DNA of 64,000 bases from Cristatella mucedo (GCA_009760855.2 WPIO01000005.1:9501501-9565500); one strand, 5' to 3'. Counted from the first letter of the stretch, positions 10,098-23,653 are shown. Numbers and translations are program-made. Notes: a model not told the origin generated them from the sequence alone.

Positions 10098-12167
10098 TTA
10101 CTGTCAGCACACCGGCAAGTGTTGATGCTTCTTCGCCTGCGAACTGCTAGCCGCCCTCCCAGGCGAAAGGCTTTGCCGGTATTTGTCAGGATTCGGCAGG
10201 GACCGTTTGTAACGGGTCTAGGGAGACGCAGGATGGCCGGAATACGGGCAGGTGGGGCTAATCCTTGGAGTTCTTCTGGCATTGGGATCTTTTATATATA
10301 TTATCTTATCCATCGATCATGCATGTAAAGCTTGCTTACTCTGCTGCAGATGATGTCAACTCGTCAACTGGTAGCTCAAGGACTTAACGGGTCGGAGCAG
10401 ACGTCGCCAAGCAAGTATTCAGCTAAGCATCGCCCCGTGAGAGCTCATACTGAGCGTGACGTTACGTTCCGTATCAGCAATACATGCCCGACATTTTAAA
10501 ACCTGCTGGTATTCTAGGAAATTGAGCGTGCAGTCCGCTTGAGAATGTTTGCTACATTCGCATTAACTTTACGCTGACGTTTTTAGGCTTTTAATGTATT
10601 TTGTAGACTTCCCATCGTTCTAAGCAATAAACAATGCAATGGATCGGCAGTTTTTCCAGCAGTAATGCCAAATTAGGCATCTTTTCTTCTTTCTTTGATT
10701 CTTACGTAGATGCAAGTGCAGCCATTCAGTGTGCCCGACAGGAAAATTCTTGCTGTGGGGGGTGTCATTCGTGCAAAATGTCACGAGCCCAAAATTTGCA
10801 AAACGACCTTCACATTGGACAAAGCCTCGGCTGGAATAGAAACACATTAGTCGATATGCTAAATGCTCACTCAGATTTCAAAAAGGTTGATTTGGCCATA
10901 TTAATCAGTAACTGATCCTTTGGAAGTTTGCCCTTTGATCGATTTTTAGAAATCTCGTATAAGAATAGCTCAATGCGCTAAATAACCCCATGCCTAGTTC
11001 GCATAGCTAACTCAATCCTTAACCTCAGGTTCTGTACTAAAATCTCAATATAATGATTGGCTCACTATTTCTAAGAAATTAAATCACCTAGGCTCACATT
11101 TGTCGATTCCTTGTCATGGCTTTAGAGCCCGTTGCAGACGGCTGCTGGGCCCGAATTTTCTTTAGAATAAGAACAATTTTTCACGAAACACAAGAAGAAG
11201 CGTATATAAAACTGGATACAATGTATGTATGTGAAGATGACTTGCATTACCAAAATTATTCTGCCGATCATCAAAAATTAAGGCTTGTTAATTCCAGTTT
11301 AGCAGTAGCACAAATATGCCGGCAGAATTCGGTAAGCATGACTGAACATGAAACAAAGAATATACTTCGCAAAACGGCCCAAGGTGGAGCGTGACAATGG
11401 CTAGGCGGCCGGTAGATCAACAGTAGTCCTTCATTCTCGCGAAGGGTCTCTCCGTACCGTTTATCTGAATTTTAAGCGTCTCGCCTTCTCGCAGGTGCCC
11501 AGTCACAAAAGTCAAATACGTAAATAGTTAGGTGCGATGAAATCGGTTATTACGAGGGATCTTTGCTGCCTCGGCCCCATCCATAAGCCCAATCGTTGTA
11601 TAAATCTGCGCCACTCGGTATGCCAGCTCACCAGGGCATCAATCTGCTTGCTTATTGGCTCTGGCGCGTCGTCTCACTAGAAATAGCAATCGCTCAGCAG
11701 CCGTAGCAGGGCGTAGCTCAGAGCCACAGCATTAATATGTAGGGCATTTGACCAAGTTCTGCACGAGGCAGAAACTAGCCCTAATACTTTTTAATAGTGC
11801 GTGCACTGACCTTCTCTCCTGTTTTGAAATCTCTTAAGGGTAGCCGTGCTGGATTTGTAAAACCAAGCTTCCTAGTAATTACGCATAACGAAATCTGCTG
11901 CAATTACTTGAACTGAAGTTGTCCTTAGTTGTAACCTACCCATGTCAGCTGTATCACTCTGTACGATACCATGCAGGGGGAAACATCATACCGCAAAGCT
12001 CTTCAGATTCTTGTAAGTTAACTTGCTCCTCAGATCCTTATAATTTTGATGGCAACGTGAAAGCAAGCCAACAGCAACGTCGAGCCATGTTCATTAAGTT
12101 CGGTAATAAATTTACGTAGACGTACTGCTACGGATCACACCTGCTCAGCAGCGTGCCATTCATTAAA
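10098..12167. other. No recognisable gene
   Basis: Single-copy-looking sequence. Open frames at 10634-10915 and 11116-11394 begin with ATG but show no signal, domain or splice context, and one overlaps a similar frame on the other strand. I see no similarity to the window's repeats. Confidence 0.4.
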
Positions 12168-12305
12168 TGATTTTATTTATATATTATATATATTTATTAT
12201 ATTATTATATTATATTATTTATTATATTATATTTATTATATTATTATATTACTATAGATTATATTTATATATTTATATATATTTATATATTATTTATATA
12301 AATTT
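12168..12305. repeat. AT-only minisatellite
   Basis: About 138 bases almost entirely A and T, built from short TATTATATT and TATATATTTA blocks, sitting at a sharp junction with GC-rich sequence at 12306. It behaves as low-complexity sequence with no coding or repeat-family signal. Confidence 0.85.
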
Positions 12306-13074
12306 TAGTTTCCATTGGGTCTAGTGGCTGGCAGAGCCCGAAACTACTAGCTTTAGGTGCTCTAACGGGCATCGGGCAGCCTTAGCCTCAGCACCCCGCG
12401 AGAACTTGAGGTGACCTGGTGGGCGTGCCTTCACCGCCCCGCGATTCCGCCCCAGCCGGAGCTCCGCCCGCCCCATGGGCGCGCTCCAAGCCGGCAAGTG
12501 ACCGCGGGTATCCTCGTCACGCATTTTCACCTCTTGCTTATGCGTCGGCCTGTACGCGCACTATCCATTCTCGCTCATTCCACGTGCTCCGGAGCAACCA
12601 ATCCGACGGCTACTACATAGCACGTACGCTCGCCCGCACGTATCGTATGCTTCGCCTGCGTTTTAATACAGCCGTCGTTGCTGTCACCGCGCGTCTGTGC
12701 GAGGAGGGGAGCATCGCCCTTCACCTCTCGTCTCTTTTGGCGCTCAGCCGCCGCGAGCACGAGCGACAATAACCTATGCAAATAAAAATAATTTCAGCTC
12801 TTCCGGATACTGCTTCGCACTCTGCTTGCCAGAGGCACCCCGACTGGAAGACCTCTGTCGCCCCTCTAAAAGTTGCAAAACTGCATTCCTTTTACTTTGA
12901 AGCTAGGCTCCTTCGGCGGGCTGCCCCAGAAGCCTCCCAAGTACCGTGTACAATTTAAAGTATACTTTACTTTGAGAGCTTGACGCTGTACAGCAGGCAG
13001 ACTTTTTTCACCTATGGGGAAAGTTCAACGCCAAAAGTGCGCAAAATTATAAATAATCTATATAATATATGACA
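12306..13074. other. GC-rich block, no gene resolved
   Basis: CpG-rich to about 12770, then mixed. Overlapping plus- and minus-strand open frames are Arg/Ala/Pro-rich and mutually antisense, typical of GC-rich chance frames. Confidence 0.4.
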
Positions 13075-13830
13075 CATAATACATAATAATAATACATTTT
13101 ATAAAGTGCCCTAAGAGAACTCAATCTCTTTCTAGGCTTTTTTACGATTGCTGCAAAGGAAGCACGAATCGAATTGTTAGTGGAAGCATGTTCGTTAAAC
13201 AACAAAAATAACACGGTTACGAGTGAAATTCACAGGGTCAGCATGCAGGTATGGTTGGTGAAAGCATGCATAGTGTCAGCACACATAAGCACATACAAGA
13301 TGAATTACAGGGACCCACTAAATGTCGTAAAAAGGTGCGTTTTAGTTTCTTTTTAAATGTGGTCAAGTCAGTCGATGTCATGACGCAAGTTGGGAGTGAG
13401 TTCCTAGCTTTGGGAGCGTACGAACTACAGGCGCAGTCTCCAAAGGATTGGAGGTTTGTACGAGGTATAGGTAAACAGTTGGATTCCAAACAGCAGGTGG
13501 TACGATGCTTAGCCTGATGGGGGGGGGGGAGATCTGCTAGGTAGGCTGGAGCCAAAGAATGAGGGGACCTACAAGTGAGTGACAAAACCTTTAAGTCGAT
13601 GCGTTGGTTGACTGGGAGCTACTGCAGGTCGGCGAGAAGTGGTGTGATGTGGCAACTGCGACGCTCACGACAGACAAGCCTAGCTGAGGAATTTTGCACC
13701 AGCTGTAATCGCCTGATTGCGCATGCCGGTAGGCCAGCAAGCAGCAATCAGAACAAACGTTAAGACGGGATGTCACAAATGCAAGTACCAACTTAGACAA
13801 CGCAACGAGCCATTCGTATCAATAACATCA
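13075..13830 (-). repeat. L2 LINE 3' fragment
   Basis: The minus strand begins at the 3' tail (ATTATT-rich, then the AAAGTGCCC...GGGC hairpin area) and runs back into the polymerase, with motifs SLAPAYLADLPP, RTNLQSFGD and ARNSLPTCV. A short G run at 13519-13529 and several stops mark it as dead. The 5' end fades near 13830. Confidence 0.85.
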
Positions 13831-14099
13831 GAAACCCTATGCCTAAAGTGACCAGCCAGCATAGGACTCAGCGTCATCAGTCCTAGGCCTAGACCTAAAT
13901 GTCTGCCCTGCGACCTGCCTCTGCTGACCTCATATCCAAGTTTATCTGTCGGTGCCAGAAGACTGGGAGGTATGAGCAATTAATACCTTTTATTTTCATT
14001 CTACGATGTAAATATTTTATAATGCCGTGCATAGCCAAGCTAATAAATATGCCTTTAACCTTAAGATTGTTTCTCATGTCCTCTCTAAAAGGCTAATAG
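13831..14099. other. No recognisable gene
   Basis: AT-rich unassigned sequence between an L2 and a LINE-B copy. Confidence 0.4.
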
Positions 14100-15960
14100 C
14101 AGGTAACTCATTAACCAGGCAATACTAGACGTGGGGTAGATAAGCGACCTCCGCCCTGTTTCCATACGGCCGTTAATTTCAGACAATATAACGAGTACCA
14201 GCAGAGCAGCTAAACTGCTAAATCAAAACTTCAAACCAAGGTAGTAAGTTCCAGTCAGGTTTCTGAGCTAATCACTCCACAGAGGCAGCACTGCTTTAAG
14301 TGTATACCAACCTTATTAGGAAGGCTGACTTATGTATTGTTATCTGCTTGGTTTTTCTGGATTTATTGGCTGCGATTGATGTTATTAAGCACCAAGTTTG
14401 TATTAGCGCTAGTCATCTAACCTGTGGTTCGCTGCACTGCATTTCAGGAGCTTAGCTTGATGGCGAGACGCCGCAACACAGTGATGTCAATTGGTAACTT
14501 GTTATCCTTGGAACCTCTACAGTATGAGGCACTAAATGGATTGTACCTTCTTTAAATTTTTATTAAAATATATACTATCTCTCTCTCTTGTCCGTTTATT
14601 CGCCGAGCGTGATCTAGGCTTTCTTTTCCATGCAGATGGAAAGGCTCTACCGTTACATTGATTCCTCCTTGCAAAGCAGAAAGTCGTACTTCCTTTCTCA
14701 GTCGTTCTCCGCCGTTTCTCTTCCTTCGATGCATGCATTAGTGACATTGAAACCAGAACAAAAGCTTGCTTTCACACTTTGAATGATCTGAATTGCTAGT
14801 TTTGGGCAGACCTAGTGGTACTCCAAAATTAGAAAACCTAACCCTCAAAGCGGCCCTGCCAAGCTTTTCCTGTAGCATCTGCCTCCAATCTGTGCGTCCC
14901 TTTCCTAAGGAACCTTTTATTGATACCGCTTAAATAAAGCTTCTCTTTTCTTTCCTTACACTCTTACGTCTTGACTTCTGTCAATCTCGTCTCATACGTC
15001 ATCCCCGGTCTGTGCAATAAAGCTCTCGTAGTCTGCGAAAATTCGTTCAGCAAGGTTCATCTATCATGATGTCGCAACTGTCTCAGTAGACCACTTTTCA
15101 CAGACCTGCTCTGCTCTATCTCAAATTGAGTATCAATGTAAAAAATGTACGTCTCTCACTTCAGGTCCCTCTTTTCTCTGGACTCGTCCAAAGCTGTCAA
15201 ACCGTGCGCTAAAAATTGATTGTCAGTTAAACTCTTGGGTTACTAATAATATTCGCTTTTCATGAACTCAGCTACAATACTTAAAGCAGCTGCACGTCTT
15301 GAGATGAGACCCACTGAGCAGAGCAATGAATCCCGCTGTTCCATTCGAACAACTTGCCTACTATTAAAACTATCAGTTGCATTATTATTATTATTATTAT
15401 AAGTATTATTAAAAAACATATGAAGAAGTTTTCAAGCAGCATCCATCCAGGAAAATTCATCGTCCTTCTCCTTGCAACGTGGATTATTTTAAGTTGTCTT
15501 TGTTGGTTAGTGTGTTTACTTTTGAGAACCATATTTTAAGATTGTGTCCCATGCTTATTGGAGGCCAATTGGAAGAGTTGTCGCTGGGTCTAATATGTGT
15601 TGGTCTAGCATCTATTTGCATGCTGGTCTTTCTGATCAAGTAAAAGAGCTTATATTTGGTCTGTTTAGCGTATTTGTGGTGTATTGACTGCACGTGGTTA
15701 ATTAAAATGCGATCAGCCGGCAAATGACGATGGAGAAAGCAAAGTAGTTGGGCAATCGCGGACAGATTATGAACCAACTGCGCACACGCAATCCCCAATT
15801 TCTCCTACAAGGAGAGTGAACGTGCAACTCTCACAAGGACTGCTCCGTTGCTGAGGCGACTTAAGGTATAGGCCTCGATGACCAAATAGCTAAAGGCACC
15901 AATGGTGAATGCTGGGAGACTCTTCTCAACCGCTTAGAGACGGCATGGCTTTTGATATTG
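14100..15960 (+). mobile_element. LINE-B copy 1 (3' half)
   Basis: A diverged LINE on the plus strand. At about 14347-14395 a frame reads LVFLDLLAAIDVIKHQV, which is the first catalytic Asp block of non-LTR reverse transcriptases (usual form LVLLDLSAAFDTIDH). Downstream parts align, with many changes, to 17660-19560 and 33270-34690. The 15540-15960 stretch is close to 19150-19560 and looks like a 3' non-coding region. It is followed directly by copy 2, which begins with a region copy 1 lacks, so copy 1 is 5' truncated. Frames are heavily broken. Confidence 0.6.
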
Positions 15961-15999
15961 ACTAGCGGAGTCACCCAGCCAGTCAACATCCGGCGTCGT

Positions 16000-18900
16000 A
16001 CTTCAGATTGCAATATGCATTAAGCTTGACAAACCCGTGCTCAAGATAATTATCAGGATCTCCGGGTTCCAAGTTGGTCACCGTTCCAAAGTTATATGAA
16101 CTATTTGATTCGTTGGAGACGAAACTATGCGTGCTCAATATCGTCAGAATAGAGACCAGAGATTGTAGTCTGCACACAGACAACCATAAAGCGGCGAATT
16201 TCAAGCCGTAATTCGTAGAGAACTGCCATTTTGCGAACCCCATACGGACTATATCGTGTAGCAAAATAATGGAGATTTGATCACACGACGAATACGGAAG
16301 GTAGAGACTTACGCTGCGTCTACCTTCGTTTTATTAATGACCGGATAAACGCCAACCAACTAGGGTAGAATTACCTTTGCGTCAGCCGTTCTAATAAATA
16401 GCACAGCACGTACATTTAGAACCAGAAAAACCTTATCAAGTATGGCACCCCTGCATTTGGATTAGAATGATGTACCAGTCAACGGGATACCTAGAATCAG
16501 CACCAAATCCTAAGTGAGTTATAGTTCTAAGTAAGCTGAGTTATAGGTCTATTGATTGAAGCGAGAATATAATTGTATCTGTCTCAAAATCAAATTACAC
16601 AATGGATGTATGTATTGTATTGTATCGTACGCATTGGTGTATTGTATGAAAAAACAGTATCGTACCAGCTCATTTTCAAGAGAAAGTTCATGGTACTCCT
16701 GAAAAGCTAGTGTGTTATAGCTCGCACAACTTATTTTATATAATTATTTGAATGAGCATAGTTGTACGTTAGGCATCGTTCCAGCCCTGCCTAATTGTTT
16801 AGAATGAAAAGGCTTCCTTTACAGCATGTGTAAAGTGCCTAGACAGAAATAAAGGCTAATCCAAGTTATGTGTACGTGATTTGGCGATACGCCTACAATT
16901 TTTAAAATAATTGTCTCTTTTTAGCCAATGTAAAGGTCCTGGGAAAAGATTAGGTTCTCTTGAAGTGCAACGCATACATATTACTGTTATTATTAGGTTT
17001 GTTAGCCCTGATTATTCCATGCCTCAGGGTTTAGCAAGTATTCGTCATCCGTTGACTCTGCCTAGTATGGTTACGAGCGCTGTGCTGTTCACCTAGTTCC
17101 ATGCTAACGGGAAAGTCACTAACATTATCGTAATAACTCCACCGGAAAGTCCACCAACGAAGGCATCATCTCCCGTGACCCCGAATTACCAATTTCTTTG
17201 TATTCCTTAAAGTCTACGTTCCAACGTCCTCTCCTTACCTCATGTTAAAGTTCGTCTGCAGCAGTCAGAATACTAAAAGACCTTCAGAACGTATGCCTAC
17301 TACTATTCTCCTTCTAAAATGTCTTCAATTTCTGCTGCCTTTCGGAGCGCAGATAATAAATCTGCCCAAAGCCTAAAGTATTGTTACAGCAGCCCCTTGA
17401 AAAGGCAAGAAATTGGTTAGTACTTGTAAAGCAACGCAAATCGAGGAGAACTGAGGCAACATGACCCTTTTTTCTTTCTGCCGTTCAAATCAAAACCTCT
17501 GGAAAGATTACTAGCAGAGCACGAAAACTATACATCAGAACTTGAAAACTTGACAGTAAGTTCCTACCAGGTTTTTCAGCTATTTGCTCAACATAAATTA
17601 CTCCATGGTGTCAGCAAGCCTGTAAGCCTATAGCAACTTTTCAGAAAATCTGACTTGGGCGGAATCTCTGGGCTTGGTTTTTCTGGATTTATTGGCAGCG
17701 ATTTATATCGTTAATCAACAGGTCCTTAATAAGATTATGTCTCCTAACCTGTGGATCACTGGCATAGCAGTGTAGAGGCTCAGATCCATTCTCAGTGGGA
17801 AACATCGCCACATTGATATCATTGAACAAATGCCATCCATGGAACCTCGAAGTATGGAATATCCAATTGATCTGTGCCTAGTCCACTTTTTACAAAAATT
17901 TATAATCCCTCTTGTCGATTGATTCACTACGTACAACCTATGAAAAATTTGTATGCAGGTGAAAAAGCTTTGATCTCTCGCTGCAAATCTAGCAAGTCGT
18001 ACTCACTGTCTCTCACGGTCTCCCTCTGTCTCTTCATCTGTCTTGGTCTCTGTCTCTTTCTCTCACTCTTTATCATTCTCTCCCTCTCCCTCCCCATCTT
18101 CCTCCCTCCCTCCCTCTCTCTCTCTCTCTCTCTCTTTGTGTGTGTCTCTGTCACTCTCTCTCTCTCTCTCTCTCTCTTCATCTCTGTCTCTCTGTATCTA
18201 TCTGTCTTTCTCTTTGACTCTCTACCTCTCTCCGTACAGGCCTAGTTCTCGTTCTCTCACTCTCTTTGCTCTCTCTTGCTTAATGTATTGCCGACACTCG
18301 AGCAAGGAAGACAGCACGCTTTTACGAATTGACTGATGATAAAACCGAATTTCTAGCTATGGCCAGACGTTTTGGAATCCCGAAATTAGAAAATTCAACC
18401 CTAAAAATGGCCACGATCAGGATTTTTCTTGTAGCAACCATCTCTAATCTGGATGTCACATTCCCATGCGACCTTTCATTAGGCGATCTCGTTGCTTTGA
18501 CATTTAGGCTTGCAGACTCGTAGCTATGCCGCATTAGAACAATTTTTTTCTGCCCAGACATAACAACGTCCAAGATCTCGTATTCGTTTTTCATATTCCA
18601 TTCCGACTTTTGCTATTTGCGACATAAAATTCGTATGGTCTGTGCAATATGGTTCTCATAGTTGTTGGAACTTCAGCGGCAAGGTTTTTCAATGAAAACG
18701 GTGCAACTACCGGATTACTCCTCTGCTCAACAACGTTAACCTGATCTCCGTCAAAAAAGTTGAGAATTGCAGATATCTCTCAGTCTTAAGTCCCTTTATT
18801 CTCTTCATAACAATGATGCATACTCGCCTGAAGCCGAAGCTAGCCATAAAAAGGTTGATAGATTACTGGGGTAATAATTGAACTTTTTTTCTTGCCGTCA

Positions 18901-19560
18901 GCTATTGCACGCTACTTATTTTTAGATTATACCCATTCGGCTGAGTAATGCATCCCGCCTCCCTAAACCAACTACTTTCGATTGTAATCTTCGATTTAAT
19001 TGTCGCTACTAATATTATTAAAATCGAATAACGAAAGAGTTGGTTTTAAATATGCAGCTACCAGAGCAGACGTAGTTTTCGTGCAGGTCACGAAAATACA
19101 TCGGCTTTCTCCATTGCAAGCGACTCGACTTTCAAGACAGCGATACCAAGATTATGTCTCGTGCCTGCAGGAGGCCAATTGGAAGGATCGTGACTGCAGC
19201 AAGTATGTGGTCGTCGAAAGTTCCTTTGCAGAATGGTCCTTCTCACCAAGTAAAAAGGCAGTTTAACGTCTTTAGAGGGTTTATTGGCTGCATTTGACTG
19301 ATTAAATTACGATCAGCCGGCTAACGACGATAGAGCTACTGAATCGGTCGAGGCTATAGTGGAAAGATTGTGGACCCTACTCTGGACAAGCAATCCTCAA
19401 CTCATCATACAAAGGTGGTGAGCGTGCAACGAACTTAAGAACTGCTACGTAGCAGGGTCACTTAAGGTAATTAGTCTTGATAGCCAAATAGTTACTGGGG
19501 AAATGCAGTTTGCAAGGAGACTCTTCACAACTGCTTACAAGTAGGAACGCAACTAGTTCC
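16000..19560 (+). mobile_element. LINE-B copy 2 (most complete)
   Basis: It shares its 5' part (16030-17300) with 32050-32900 and its 3' part with copy 1. The RT block at about 17671-17720 reads LVFLDLLAAIYIVNQQVL, and at about 18329-18520 a frame gives LTDDKTEFLAMARRFG, the usual LNDDKTE block, then NLDVTFPCDLSLGD. This identifies an L2/CR1-like reverse transcriptase. A CT-rich microsatellite lies inside at 18000-18270. An L2-like 3' tail remnant is seen at about 16917-17000. No frame is intact. Confidence 0.6.
18000..18270. repeat. CT/GA-rich microsatellite
   Basis: Imperfect (TCTC)n with CCCT and CTGT interruptions. It generates long Leu/Ser-rich frames on one strand and Arg/Glu-rich frames on the other, all artefacts. 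Confidence 0.9.
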
Positions 19561-20016
19561 TAAATATTAGAGCCATCGAACTTTGAACTAAGCCAGTACT
19601 TCTCGGATTATCATAGCCTTTGAAAGTTTGTGCAAACGTAAAACAAGGAATTTTTTGAATAAACTAAAACGTTATGAAAAATTTATTTTAACTTGGTGAC
19701 GGTAGAAATGTTTGCCTTAAACTCAGCAAACCAATTTGCTCTAATCTGTACACATGGGCGACCCATTATGGCAATGGCAATGATTAAGCTTGCTTGCGTT
19801 TTCAATATTGCCTTTCTCATGTAACATCAATGTTTTAATCAATTAATGCGAACCAGAGTATTAATTTTAGTCTAACTAGTTTTGAGGGAGCAGAGAGTTT
19901 AATCTGCAGGGAGAAAATTGTGAAAGAGAGGATTAAGTTCAGCCGTTCGTTGGTATTCGTCAATTTAACAATAACTGATGGAGCCTTAGTAGTATAGCCA
20001 TAGGAAAATTTAATCT
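19561..20016. other. No recognisable gene
   Basis: AT-rich sequence between LINE-B copy 2 and the 3' tail of the large L2. No coding pattern. Confidence 0.5.
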
Positions 20017-22943
20017 AATAATGATAATAATACATTTGATAAAGCCCCCTCAAAGAACTCAATCTCATTCTAGGCGCTTTACACTTGTTTCAAAGGAAAG
20101 GCGATCGTATGGTGAGTGGTATCATGCTAGACAAACGACATGAATAACATGGTCAGGGGTAACTCGCACAAGGTCAGCATGCAAGAGCGGTTAGTGGCAG
20201 CATGCACAGTGTCAATCATAAGCATGACAAGAACAAATTACAGGGACCCACTAAGTGCTGCGATAGAAAAGTGGTGTTAGTTTCTTTTTAACAATATGGT
20301 CAAGTCACGGGATGTCGTGACGAGAGTCGGGAGTTCCAGACTTTGGAAACATACGAACTAAAGGTATTGTCTCCAAAGAATTTGAAGTTTGTACGAGGTA
20401 TAGGTAAGCAGTTAGATTCTGAAAACAATTGGTCTGATACTTAGCCTGGGGTGGAGGAGTAGATCTGATAGGTAGGCTGGGGCCAAAGAATAAAGGGGCC
20501 TGAAATTGAGTGACAAAACTTTGAAGTTGGTGCGGTGTTTGACTGGCAGTCAGTGCAGGTCGGCGAGAAGTGGTGTGATGTGGCCACTGCGACACTCACG
20601 GCAGACAAACTAGCTGCCGAGTTTAGCATCACCTGTTAGTGGCCGATTGCATATGCCGGTAGGCCAGCAAGCAATGAGTTACAGAAGTCAAGGCGGGATG
20701 CCACAAATGCCTGGACCAACTTAGATGTGGTATCCCCATCTAAACAAGCCACAATTTTAGCAATGTTATGTAGCTGAAAGTAGGCAGACGAGTGTCGAGC
20801 TGATGTGGTCTTCTAACGAAAGGTCACGTTGGAACATGACACCCAGATTGGGAGTAGATTCAGCAGGAGATATGCTGGCAGAGCCAATTTTGAGCCTTAA
20901 TCTTACCAATTTCTGAATCACATTTGGTTTTCCCACAACTAGTAAGCTAGTTTTATCCTCATTTAATTTAAGAAAATTTGCTGCCATCCATGTGCGAATG
21001 TCATCAACATACGCAGTAAGAGAGTTGAAAGAAATCGACATGCTGTAGGGCTGGGAGGAATCAAAGCAAAAGTAAAAATGAGTATCATCTGCATAGAAGT
21101 AAAAGCCTAGATGCGCCTGGCAATCACATCGGCAATATGGAGAGTATAAACCGTGAAAAGAACAGGACTAAGCATACATCTCTGAGGTAGCCCTTATTTC
21201 AGAGGTTCCTAGGAAGATAAATGTCTATTCACATCAATCATTTCACTGGCACCTCGGATGATTTTTGTCCATTCACATCAATACTCTGGAGTCCCCCATT
21301 CATTTAGGATCCAATCCATTGCAATGCAGTTCCATTGGTGCCCAGGCGAGATGAGAGGCACTCAGAAAAGACTTGGTGATCGATAACATCAAAGCTGCTG
21401 AACGATCGAGCAAAAAACAGATCTACTCTACCCATATCTGCATTACTTAGTAGGTCATTGTACACCCGAAGCAATGCTGACTCTATGGAGTGACTTGCTT
21501 TAAATCCATATTGGAACTTACAAGCAAGGTTTGAAGTTTCAATATATAAGTTCAGCTGGTCTTCCATGACTCATTGACTCATTCCAGTGTCTTTGATAGG
21601 AATGGTAGAAGGGAGACTGGGTGCTACTCGCTCAAGTTCTCTTGGTCTAATGTCGCTTTCTTGAGTAGTGGCCTGACTACAGCTTTTTTAATGGCGCTGG
21701 GACATGACCTGAGGCTAATGACATATTAATGATGGTAGTTATGCATGGCAGCAGCAGATCAATTAAACGTAGGATCAGAACAGTCCAAATAGGGTCCAAA
21801 AGACTAGTTGTCTTATTTAGCTAGGATATGAGCTTCAGGACGAGATTCATTAGTGACCTGCTTGAATGAAGACATTGAGGTGCTGCAAGAAATCGAGGGA
21901 CAGCATTCCAAGGGGGATGCTGCCATCGTAAGGAATGATTTGTTCTATCTTCAGGACAAAGAAGCTAGAGAAGAGATCAGATAGATTATCACAGGAATCG
22001 TCAGGTAAGGAGCTAACCTGGAAGTGATTGAGGAGATGGTTGATCGCCGACATGAGACTTTTTGGGTTTCGCATCCGTAATTCAACAAGTTTTAATAGAA
22101 GCTAGACATGGCTGTTGCTAGAATAAATCGGTAGGAAATACAGTAGTCCTCGTATGTGTCGATGGACAGTCAGTCCTGATTTTTTGCATGATTTTTTAAG
22201 GTTGTGCTTAGTAGACTGAGCTAGTTTAATGTCTGAGGTAAAACATAGGCCATCTGGGCGAGGGCGCACAGTGAGCTTAGACAGGTGCAAACTCGACGAC
22301 AAAGGTGTCAGCTAGTGTCGTGTTGTAGCTATCTAACAATGATGACAGATCGGAAGGGGTACTGAGCAGCAGAGGCGATGCCGATATTCTCGCATTGACA
22401 GCATCGATGTCAATGGTCTTGAGGTTTGGCAATTAACAGGTGATTTTAGAGGATTTGTGAGGAGGAGGGGGCACATATTGTAAACTGAATGAGATCTGCA
22501 TGTTGTCAGATAAGCAGGATTTGGTAATAATTAGTGATGACAAAGTGCAGTTGTATGAACAAATTTGGCCGAATGTGTGACCCTTGTTATGACTAGGGCC
22601 ATGCACATTTACCACAAGAGATAATGAGTCAGTCAATGCACAAAATGCCTTGCTAAAGACGTCAGATAAGTTATCGAAGTGAATGCTGAAATCACCCATA
22701 ATGAGGAAGGATTGATTTCTTGCACACTGTAACGCCGAAGGCTCGGCGGGGTAAGCTTGACCTGCCGCTTACCTAGCGGCGTAGCCTATCGCCTAATGCC
22801 GTTCGGTGCGCGCCTACGCGCAATAAGCTGGCCGCCACGAAACGAGCGTTTCTGGCGCTGACCTGCCTACCGTTACTAAAGGGGGTCGTGAGTCCGCGGC
22901 GTGAATTGGAAGCGAGACACACAGATTGGGGATTTTACTGAAC

Positions 22944-22949
22944 TTTATT
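22944..22949 (-). terminator. AATAAA poly(A) signal of LTR-D
   Basis: Hexamer on the minus strand. The surrounding ACTTTATTC is also kept in the second LTR-D copy near 43420, which argues it is functional sequence of the element rather than chance. Confidence 0.55.
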
Positions 22950-23024
22950 CGCAAGCGCACAAAGTCGCTGCGCGTCTAGTTCAGCTTTATCTCCACACTC
23001 CTCGCACGTTCTCAACTGCACCAA

Positions 23025-23360
23025 CACTCTTGTGGAGGGAATACTCCTCCACACTAAGCGCGACCCGGACCCTAAACCCTAACCGGTGAACTAGGAATCC
23101 GTTCCCACCTGTGCCGAGGGAATACCCCAAACACGCCAACGTAAACACTCTTGCGGAGGGAATACTCCTCCGCACTGAAGCGCATACCGGAGTCTAAACC
23201 CTGACTGGTGAACTAGAACTCGGTTTCCACCAGTGCGACCGGAATACTCCACACACGCCAACTCAAGCACTCTTGCGGAGGAAATACTTCTTCACACTGA
23301 AGCGCGAACCGGAGCCTAAACCCTACCCGGAGAACTAGGGCTCCACAGACGCCAACTACG
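23025..23360. repeat. 121-bp tandem repeat inside LTR-D (about 2.8 units)
   Basis: Units start at 23025, 23146 and 23268, each opening with CACTCTTG(T/C)GGAGG. Each contains a short hairpin arm pair (GGAGG...CCTCC) and a CCTAAACCCT-like stretch ending GAACTAG. The third unit is partial. It lies between the TATA-like box and the poly(A) signal of the LTR, so it would be in the transcribed part. Confidence 0.85.
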
Positions 23361-23644
23361 CCTAGCTCGCACCGGCAAAACCCTATGCCGAGACCACGTG
23401 CTAGCGCGAACACACAAAACACGAAAGAACACAAAATGCCAGCCCGGGCGCGATACGACCGTTTTCGGTGGAGTTCCACCGAATCCTCTTAGAGCTGTCT
23501 CGTCCTGTTCCGTCCATCGTCGGCGGACAGCCCGCCCTCCTCCCTCGCTTTCAGAGAAACGAGTGCCCGACGGCGTCGAGGCGCAGAGCCGGACCAAAGA
23601 CAAAAGACACGAGGCAAAAAGACCCAGAGCGAGCGTCGCTCGAC

Positions 23645-23653
23645 TCTTAAATA
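23645..23653 (-). promoter_or_regulatory. TATA-like box of LTR-D
   Basis: The minus strand reads GTATTTAAG, upstream of the tandem repeats and of the AATAAA on the same strand, fitting a U3 promoter. Confidence 0.4.

Noticed and set aside
10634-11394. Two ATG-started plus frames of about 92 codons
   Set aside because: No signal peptide, domain, repeat match or splice context; expected by chance in this length of DNA.
18043-18336. Ser/Leu-rich frames over the CT repeat, and Arg/Glu-rich ones on the other strand
   Set aside because: Direct translation of a microsatellite; the same holds for 42409-42759.
23040-23100. Telomere-like CCCTAAACCCTAACC word
   Set aside because: Only two tandem-like units, part of a 121-bp LTR repeat; the other units have changed words, so it is not telomeric DNA.
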